From: a bacterium
Lineage (GTDB): Bacteria > Patescibacteriota > Minisyncoccia > Minisyncoccales > CG1-02-41-26
Length of the DNA: 9,659 bases
Direction of reading: 5' to 3'
NCBI GenBank assembly: GCA_030615715.1
Contig: JAUWYS010000009.1
Location: forward strand, 1-9,659
A program made the translations under genes and the position numbers. Positions within the stretch are counted from its first letter, which is position 1. Every line of letters starts with the position of its first letter. Under the pieces are notes generated by a model. It was not told the origin of the DNA, did no database searches, and saw nothing but the letters and a program-made list of their open reading frames with translations. Positions 5,948-9,659 of the stretch are shown here, in pieces.

Positions 5948-6304
5948 ATGAAGATAAAAAAAGGCGACCAGGTATTAATAATCAAAGGGAAAGATAGAGG
6001 CAAGAAAGGAAAGGTTCTCCGGGGTTTTCCTAAAGAAGACCAAGTTTTGATTGAAGGGATTAATATAAAGAAAAGACACAGAAAACCAAAAAAAGAAGGG
6101 GAGAAGGGACAGGTGGTTGAGGTTCCCAAACCCATGCCTATTTCTAAGTTGAAGTTGATTTGTCCGAAGTGCGGAAAACCAACCAGGGTCGGCTATGGAA
6201 AAAAGTCAACAGACAAAACTCAAAAGCATGCCCCGTACCGAAAGCAAGTTTCTGGTTCGGGGTCAAAAATTAGGGTTTGTAAAAAATGCGGAGGAGAAAT
6301 TTGA
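5948..6304 (+). CDS. rplX: 50S ribosomal protein L24, four-cysteine (probable zinc-binding) form
   Basis: L24 starts large-subunit assembly and lies near the tunnel exit. The 118-aa product begins with a KOW motif, KIKKGDQVLIIKGKDRGKKG (2-21), followed by VLIEGINIKKRH (33-44). The C-terminal half has two CxxC pairs, CPKC (72-75) and CKKC (111-114), as in the zinc-ribbon (C+) L24 form; E. coli L24 lacks these. The interval between the pairs is 35 residues. The family pattern I recall is about 19, so there seems to be a roughly 16-residue Lys/Ser/Gly insertion (about 84-107). It ends in TGA. The rplE ATG I prefer lies 11 nt downstream. Confidence 0.96.
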   Translation: MKIKKGDQVLIIKGKDRGKKGKVLRGFPKEDQVLIEGINIKKRHRKPKKEGEKGQVVEVPKPMPISKLKLICPKCGKPTRVGYGKKSTDKTQKHAPYRKQVSGSGSKIRVCKKCGGEI

Positions 6305-6315
6305 AATTAAGAGTT

Positions 6316-6873
6316 ATGTTACGACTAAAAGACAAGTACAAAAAAGAAGTTATACCTGCCATGAAAGAGAAATTTGGATACAAGAATCCTATGGCGGTGC
6401 CTAAAATCAAAAAGGTCATAGTTAATGCTGGATTCGGAAGAATGGTCACTGACAAAACTTCAAAAGAGGCAGAGAAAATACAAAAATATATTTTCGATAA
6501 TTTGGCTTTAATTACCGGACAGAAACCTCAACGGAGAGAAGCCAAGAAATCAATTTCTTCTTTCAAACTAAGAAAAGGCATGATAGTGGGGGCTCGAGTT
6601 TCCTTGGGAGGTAAAAGAATGTACGATTTTTTAGAGAGGTTAATCTGGCTGGTTCTTCCCAGAACCCGAGATTTCAAAGGACTCTCTCCCAAGACTTTTG
6701 ATAAAGAGGGAAATTTGACCATTGGCTTTAAAGAATATACCCCCTTCCCGGAAATTATCCCAGAAAAAGAGAAAGGAATTTTTGGCTTGGAAATAACAGT
6801 GGTAACCACTGCCAAGAACAAAGAGGAAGGGATTGAGCTATTGAAGTTGTTAGGATTCCCGATAAGGGTTTAA
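6316..6873 (+). CDS. rplE: 50S ribosomal protein L5
   Basis: L5 binds 5S rRNA in the central protuberance and touches P-site tRNA and S13. From the ATG at 6316 it is 185 aa (usual 178-190) and starts [16 protein letters not shown], matching the family opening. [20 protein letters not shown] lies at 20-39, the GQKP...[13 protein letters not shown] block at 68-88, [18 protein letters not shown] at 92-109, and the end is LLGFPIRV. An in-frame ATG at 6286 would add ten residues (MRRRNLKLRV) and overlap rplX by 19 nt. I disfavour it because homology begins at 6316, but an overlap is not excluded. No clear Shine-Dalgarno is seen for either start. Confidence 0.95.
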   Translation: MLRLKDKYKKEVIPAMKEKFGYKNPMAVPKIKKVIVNAGFGRMVTDKTSKEAEKIQKYIFDNLALITGQKPQRREAKKSISSFKLRKGMIVGARVSLGGKRMYDFLERLIWLVLPRTRDFKGLSPKTFDKEGNLTIGFKEYTPFPEIIPEKEKGIFGLEITVVTTAKNKEEGIELLKLLGFPIRV

Positions 6874-6877
6874 TTAC

Positions 6878-7063
6878 ATGGCGAAAAAATCACAAATTTT
6901 AAGAGCCAAGAGAACACCTAAGTTTAAGAGCCGAGTTGTGCGGCGTTGTTTTAGGTGTGGTCGAAGAAGGGGCTATATGCGTAAGTTCGGCTTATGTAGA
7001 ATATGCTTCCGTGAGTTAGCCAACAAAGGTGAAATACCAGGAGTAAAAAAAAGCAGTTGGTAA
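6878..7063 (+). CDS. rpsN: 30S ribosomal protein S14, type Z (zinc-binding)
   Basis: S14 is a late-assembling protein of the small-subunit head. The 61-aa product is the short, zinc-binding type, with CxxC pairs at Cys24/Cys27 and Cys40/Cys43 in [20 protein letters not shown] (23-42) and CFREL (43-47). It ends with the family's typical [11 protein letters not shown]. The length matches the 61-aa standard form exactly. It follows rplE after 4 nt. After it comes a 22-nt spacer made almost wholly of AATTTT-type heptads. Confidence 0.98.
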   Translation: MAKKSQILRAKRTPKFKSRVVRRCFRCGRRRGYMRKFGLCRICFRELANKGEIPGVKKSSW

Positions 7064-7084
7064 AATTTTTAATTTTTAATTTTC
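7064..7084 (+). repeat. Three tandem AATTTT(T/C) heptads between rpsN and rpsH
   Basis: The spacer is AATTTTT (7064-7070), AATTTTT (7071-7077) and AATTTTC (7078-7084), then a single T before the rpsH ATG. It begins right after the rpsN TAA. The same unit recurs before rplR (AATTTTC at 8035-8041, then AATTTT at 8042-8047) and before rpsE (AATTTTT at 8444-8450 and AATTTT at 8455-8460). It contains no Shine-Dalgarno motif, so rpsH must start without one or through coupling. It may be a translation enhancer (unstructured, AU-rich) or a neutral slippage product. Confidence 0.7.
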
Positions 7085-7085
7085 T

Positions 7086-7478
7086 ATGACCGATCCCATA
7101 ACCGACATGCTTAATCGAATAAGAAACGCCCAGGCTGTCCGCCATCAGACAGTGGAGGTTCCCCATTCAAACTTGAAACAAAAGTTAGCTGAGATTCTTG
7201 TCAGAGAAGGTTTTCTTGACAAAATTGAAAAAAGAAGAAAGAAAACCCAGAAGATAATAGAAATTTACCTGAAGTATTCAGTTGATAAAAGCCCGGCCAT
7301 CTCCGGCTTGAAGAGAATTTCCAAGCCCAGCCAGCGAATTTATAAAAAATCAAAAGAAATTAGAAGAATCAGAGGTGGCTACGGCATAGCCATTATTTCA
7401 ACCCCCCAGGGTTTAATGACAGACAAAGGGGCTCGTAAAAACAAAGCAGGAGGAGAGATATTATGTGAGATTTGGTAA
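7086..7478 (+). CDS. rpsH: 30S ribosomal protein S8
   Basis: S8 is a primary binder of the 16S central domain; in E. coli it represses the spc operon by binding the mRNA near rplE. The 130-aa product has normal length, starting [15 protein letters not shown], with [19 protein letters not shown] (25-43), [15 protein letters not shown] (72-86), and the conserved C-terminal stretch [20 protein letters not shown] (97-116) followed by GGEILCEIW (122-130). Whether S8 feeds back on this operon cannot be read from the sequence. I saw no obvious mimic of the 16S helix 21 site at the rplX-rplE junction. rplF follows after 4 nt. Confidence 0.97.
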   Translation: MTDPITDMLNRIRNAQAVRHQTVEVPHSNLKQKLAEILVREGFLDKIEKRRKKTQKIIEIYLKYSVDKSPAISGLKRISKPSQRIYKKSKEIRRIRGGYGIAIISTPQGLMTDKGARKNKAGGEILCEIW

Positions 7479-7482
7479 ATAT

Positions 7483-8034
7483 ATGTCTAGGATAGGCAAA
7501 AAACCCATAATAATACCCCAAGACGTTGAAGTCGAAATACAAGGACAGAATGTTAAAGTAAGAGGGCCAAAGGGGGAGATTTCCCAGGAACTTCCTGATT
7601 AGATTTCGATTGACAAGAAGGAAAATAAGATTCAGATCTCCCTCAAAAAAAGAAGCAAACAAGGACGAGCTTTATGGGGGCTCTGGAGGGCTCTTTTGGA
7701 GAATGACGTTGAAGGAGTGACTTCGGGCTTTGAGAAAAAACTTGAGATAAGGGGAGTAGGTTATCGGGCTTCCCTGGCTGAAGACGGAGTTATTAAATTA
7801 GAGGTTGGTTTTTCACATTCAGTAAATTTGAAGATACCCCAAGGAGTAAATGTGGCAATTGAAAAAAACATAATTACTGTTTCGGGAATTAACAAACAGG
7901 CAGTGGGGGAGTTTGCCGCCAAAGTGAGAAAAGTAAGACCTCCTGAACCCTATAAGGGGAAAGGACTCAGATATCTTGGAGAGAAAGTAAGGAAGAAAGA
8001 AGGCAAGAAAGTAGCCGTAACCACCCCAGCGTAA
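7483..8034 (+). CDS. rplF: 50S ribosomal protein L6, interrupted by an in-frame TAG at codon 40
   Basis: L6 binds near the sarcin-ricin loop and the factor-binding site of the large subunit. The intact frame is 184 codons including the final TAA. It opens [20 protein letters not shown] and continues to [16 protein letters not shown] (24-39), then TAG at 7600-7602. The same frame continues at once as [33 protein letters not shown] (62-81), GVGYRA, VGFSHSV, and ends with [16 protein letters not shown] (152-167). The total length of 183 residues counting the stop position fits L6 (about 177-184), so nothing is deleted or shifted. A 39-aa N-terminal fragment and a 112-aa ORF from a TTG at 7696 would be the split products, but neither could form normal L6. 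This could be a sequencing or assembly error, a nonsense mutation, or suppressed/recoded UAG. CAG, GAG or AAG are the likely original codons. Confidence 0.93.
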
Positions 8035-8047
8035 AATTTTCAATTTT
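8035..8047 (+). repeat. AATTTTC-AATTTT heptad pair abutting the rplR start
   Basis: The 13-nt spacer between the rplF TAA and the rplR ATG is exactly AATTTTC plus AATTTT. It is the same unit as the array before rpsH. It leaves no space for a Shine-Dalgarno motif in the spacer. Confidence 0.65.
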
Positions 8048-8401
8048 ATGTTAGCCAAACAAGAAAAACGGAAAAGACGACATAAACGGGTACGGGCTAA
8101 AGTAATTGGGACCTCCAAGGTGCCGCGGCTTTGTGTTTTTAGGTCTTCTCGCCATATTTACGCTCAATTAATTGATGATGAAAAAGGTAGAACTTTGACA
8201 GTAGCTTCAGATTTAGAATTAAAAACCAAAAAGAAAAAAATCACCAAAGTAGCCAAAGCTTCAGAGGTCGGCAAATTGATCGCCCAAAAAGCTGTTTCCA
8301 AAAAGATTTCAAAGGTTGTTTTTGATAGAGCAGGTTATAACTATCATGGCAGAGTGAAAGCGGTGGCCGAAGGAGCACGTGAAGGCGGGCTTAAGTTTTA
8401 A
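8048..8401 (+). CDS. rplR: 50S ribosomal protein L18
   Basis: L18 binds 5S rRNA together with L5 in the central protuberance. The 117-aa product has normal length: a basic head, [16 protein letters not shown] (7-22), the signature [20 protein letters not shown] (25-44), then [20 protein letters not shown] (89-108) and GAREGGLKF at the end. This matches the family ending GR(V/I)KALAE.ARE.GL.F. It follows rplF after 13 nt, and its ATG directly abuts an AATTTT unit. A 59-nt spacer with small GC-rich hairpins follows it. Confidence 0.97.
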   Translation: MLAKQEKRKRRHKRVRAKVIGTSKVPRLCVFRSSRHIYAQLIDDEKGRTLTVASDLELKTKKKKITKVAKASEVGKLIAQKAVSKKISKVVFDRAGYNYHGRVKAVAEGAREGGLKF

Positions 8402-8460
8402 TCTTCTCTAAAGAGCCGGGCTCTCGAGCCACAGGCAATTATCAATTTTTAAACAATTTT
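8402..8460 (+). promoter_or_regulatory. rplR-rpsE spacer: small GC-rich stem-loops and AATTTT units
   Basis: The spacer contains two mutually exclusive small hairpins: AGAGC (8412-8416) with GCTCT (8420-8424), and GGCTC (8419-8423) with GAGCC (8426-8430). Downstream come AATTTTT (8444-8450) and AATTTT (8455-8460), the latter abutting the rpsE ATG. The hairpins are short and lack an adjacent T-tract, so I do not call a terminator. Competing folds could be regulatory, but this is weak evidence. Confidence 0.3.
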
Positions 8461-8973
8461 ATGTTCAGACCAATTCAGCGACCCAAATTCAAAAAAGAAA
8501 AGGAGGAGTTTGAATCCAATCTCTTGGATTTGGCTCGAGTGACCAGGGTGACGGCTGGCGGAAAACAGCTTAGATTTCGGGCCGTAATGGTGATTGGAAA
8601 CAAGGCAGGTCAAGTTGGCGTGGGAGTGGCAAAGGGAAAGGACGTAGCTCAAGCTGTAGAGAAAGCTACCAGGGTCGCCAAGAAAAACATCATAGAGGTT
8701 CCTATGTTCGCTGAAACCATCCCCCATGAGGTTGAATCAAAGTTTGGGCCAGCCCGAGTGCTATTGCGACCCCAAAGAAAAGGGAGGGGGTTGGTGGCTG
8801 GCGGAGTAGTCAGGGTAATTTGCAATCTGGCTGGCATAAAAGACATATCTTCAAAACTTCTTTCCAGGAGCAGAAACAAACTTAATAATGCCAGAGCCAC
8901 CATGGGAGCTCTTAAAAAATTAAAAGTAAAAGACAAAGAACATGCAGCTACATCAACTAAAACCAATTCATAA
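8461..8973 (+). CDS. rpsE: 30S ribosomal protein S5
   Basis: S5 lines the mRNA entry channel with S3 and S4 and affects decoding accuracy. The 170-aa product has the dsRBD-like N-terminal domain, with LLDLARVTRVTAGGKQLRFR (21-40), AVMVIGNKAGQVGVGVAKGK (41-60) and the DVAQAVEKA helix. The second domain has RVLLRPQRKGRGLVAGGVVR (99-118), then AGIKDISSKLLSRSRN (124-139) and the ATMGALKKLK end (146-155). The last residues, AATSTKTNS, are low-complexity and are encoded by the 32 nt shared with rplO in another frame. The start (MFRPIQRPKF) is 59 nt after rplR and directly follows an AATTTT unit, with no Shine-Dalgarno. Confidence 0.97.
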   Translation: MFRPIQRPKFKKEKEEFESNLLDLARVTRVTAGGKQLRFRAVMVIGNKAGQVGVGVAKGKDVAQAVEKATRVAKKNIIEVPMFAETIPHEVESKFGPARVLLRPQRKGRGLVAGGVVRVICNLAGIKDISSKLLSRSRNKLNNARATMGALKKLKVKDKEHAATSTKTNS

Positions 8974-9373
8974 GCGGAAACGCAAGAGAAGGCGGGGTCG
9001 AGGCGGAAAAAGAGGGACTTATTCTGGTAGGGGAATTAAGGGACAGAGAGCCAGAGCTGGAGCGAAGTTTCAGCCGATGGTTCGGGAAGTGATAAAAAAA
9101 TACCCCAAACTTAGAGGTTATCGTCAGAAGGTTAGGAGGAGAATTCAAGTTGAGATAAATGTGGCAATCCTGGAAGAAAAATTTAAATCCGGGGAGGAAA
9201 TTAACCCAAAAGTTTTGATTGAGAGAGGAATAATCCGTAAAATAAAAGGTAGAGTACCTCAAGTTAAAATTTTAGGCAAAGGAGAATTAAAAAAGAAACT
9301 GACCATAGAGGATTGTCAGGTTTCCAAAGACGCCAAAGAGAAGATTAAAAAAGCCGGCGGTAAAGTGAAATAA
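8942..9373 (+). CDS. rplO: 50S ribosomal protein L15, CPR-like variant
   Basis: L15 is a late large-subunit assembly protein. The 143-aa product begins MQLHQLKP, the family's invariant opening, which fixes the start inside rpsE and gives a real 32-nt overlap in the +1 frame. It then has an Arg/Lys/Gly-rich head (11-25) and YSGRGIKGQRARAG (27-40). The usual next segment, GGQMPLYRRLPKRGF-like, is replaced by FQPMVREVIKKYPKLRGYRQ (43-62), a variant I associate with Patescibacteria. The C-terminal domain, INPKVLIERGIIRKIKG followed by VKILGKGELKKKLTIED and AGGKVK, is typical. rpmD (L30), normally between rpsE and rplO, is absent. No Shine-Dalgarno is seen; it is probably translated by coupling from rpsE. 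Confidence 0.96.
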   Translation: MQLHQLKPIHKRKRKRRRGRGGKRGTYSGRGIKGQRARAGAKFQPMVREVIKKYPKLRGYRQKVRRRIQVEINVAILEEKFKSGEEINPKVLIERGIIRKIKGRVPQVKILGKGELKKKLTIEDCQVSKDAKEKIKKAGGKVK

Positions 9374-9381
9374 ATTACTTT

Positions 9382-9659
9382 ATGAATTGGCCAGAAAAAC
9401 TAATTTTAATTTTTAAAGACAGGCAGCTCCGAAACAAAATCCTTTTTGTTTTGGCTGTGTTCGCTGTCTTCCGATTGGCTGCCAATATTCCCATTCCGGG
9501 GATAGATTTGGAAAATCTGAGAAGATTTTTTTCAGAGAATCAATTCTTTGGACTTTTAAATCTTTTTTCGGGAGGTGCCATGAGTAATCTTTCCATTGTC
9601 ATGCTGGGCCTTGGTCCCTATATTACCTCAGTCATTATTCTGCAGCTTTTGACTATGAT
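9382..9659 (+). CDS. secY: Protein translocase subunit SecY, N-terminal part (partial)
   Basis: SecY is the channel of the Sec translocon in the cytoplasmic membrane and closes the spc operon in most bacteria. The window holds 92 codons plus 2 nt, and the frame stays open to the edge. The N terminus MNWPEKLILIFKDRQLRNKI is cytosolic. TM1 is about 19-36 and is followed by the conserved RLAANIPIPGID (31-42). FFGLLNLFSGGAMSNLSIVM (55-74) is the plug/TM2 signature. LGLGPYITSVIILQLL (75-90) is the second half of TM2. The start is 8 nt after rplO, in the context AATTACTTTATG with no Shine-Dalgarno. The downstream genes (adk, map and others would be expected) are outside the window. Confidence 0.96.
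   Translation, partial: MNWPEKLILIFKDRQLRNKILFVLAVFAVFRLAANIPIPGIDLENLRRFFSENQFFGLLNLFSGGAMSNLSIVMLGLGPYITSVIILQLLTM

Noticed and set aside
78..6304. UGA-to-Gly genetic code (as in Gracilibacteria/Absconditabacteria)
   Set aside because: TGA terminates tuf, rpmC and rplX at exactly the expected family lengths, so UGA is a stop here.
6286..6315. ATG 6286 as the rplE start
   Set aside because: Homology to L5 begins at [10 protein letters not shown] (6316). The ten extra residues are the shifted-frame reading of the end of rplX and its spacer. Not fully excluded.
6195..6404. A 69-aa plus-strand ORF across the rplX-rplE junction
   Set aside because: It is an out-of-frame reading of rplX and rplE, both of which are clearly identified in their own frames.
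7696..8034. A separate 112-aa gene starting at TTG 7696
   Set aside because: It is the C-terminal two thirds of L6, in frame with the rplF start at 7483; the apparent gene boundary is only the TAG at codon 40. The TTG codes for an internal Leu ([10 protein letters not shown]).
866..9262. Many long reverse-strand open frames opposite the ribosomal genes
   Set aside because: They mirror strongly biased, purine-rich coding sequence, carry no recognisable family signature, and each lies opposite a well-identified ribosomal gene.

Overview
The window is a tightly packed, entirely plus-strand ribosomal protein cluster: the end of the str operon (tuf), the S10 operon, and most of the spc operon, ending inside secY. 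The order is tuf(3' end)-rpsJ-rplC-rplD-rplW-rplB-rpsS-rplV-rpsC-rplP-rpmC-rpsQ-rplN-rplX-rplE-rpsN-rpsH-rplF-rplR-rpsE-rplO-secY(5' end). This is the canonical bacterial order, except that rpmD (L30), normally between rpsE and rplO, is missing. rpsE and rplO overlap by 32 nt, so there is no room for it.

The source is most likely a Patescibacteria/CPR bacterium, probably of the Parcubacteria side. The pointers are: no L30; an L15 in which the usual Gly-rich FEGGQMPLYRR segment is replaced by a CPR-style KKYPKLRGYR segment; Lys/Glu-rich tails on S10, S19, L22 and L23; a short L2 N terminus; and AT-rich, purine-rich coding strands. TGA is used as a stop (tuf, rpmC, rplX), which argues against the UGA=Gly code of Gracilibacteria and Absconditabacteria. 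The placement is inference; I cannot run a phylogeny.

Layout: 1-80 is the end of EF-Tu. 84-467 is S10. 468-581 is a spacer with a perfect 12-bp hairpin just before rplC. 582-2316 holds L3, L4 and L23. 2317-2437 is a spacer with a 16-bp inverted repeat and ATTCGTA-type heptads before rplB. 2438-7063 runs from L2 to S14 with gaps of at most 11 nt. 7064-9373 holds S8, L6, L18, S5 and L15, with AATTTT(T/C) heptads in three of its spacers. 9382 to the end is SecY. There is no gene-free stretch longer than 121 nt. I see no tRNA, rRNA, mobile element or CRISPR array.

The main anomaly is in rplF (L6): codon 40 is TAG (7600-7602), and clear L6 homology continues in the same frame on both sides. None of the 21 visible gene ends uses TAG (18 TAA, 3 TGA). 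The cause may be a sequence error, a strain-level nonsense mutation, or suppression/recoding. A second operon-wide pattern is the near absence of well-placed Shine-Dalgarno sequences, together with a pyrimidine just before the ATG in 20 of 21 starts (16 T, 4 C). I found no new non-ribosomal system here.
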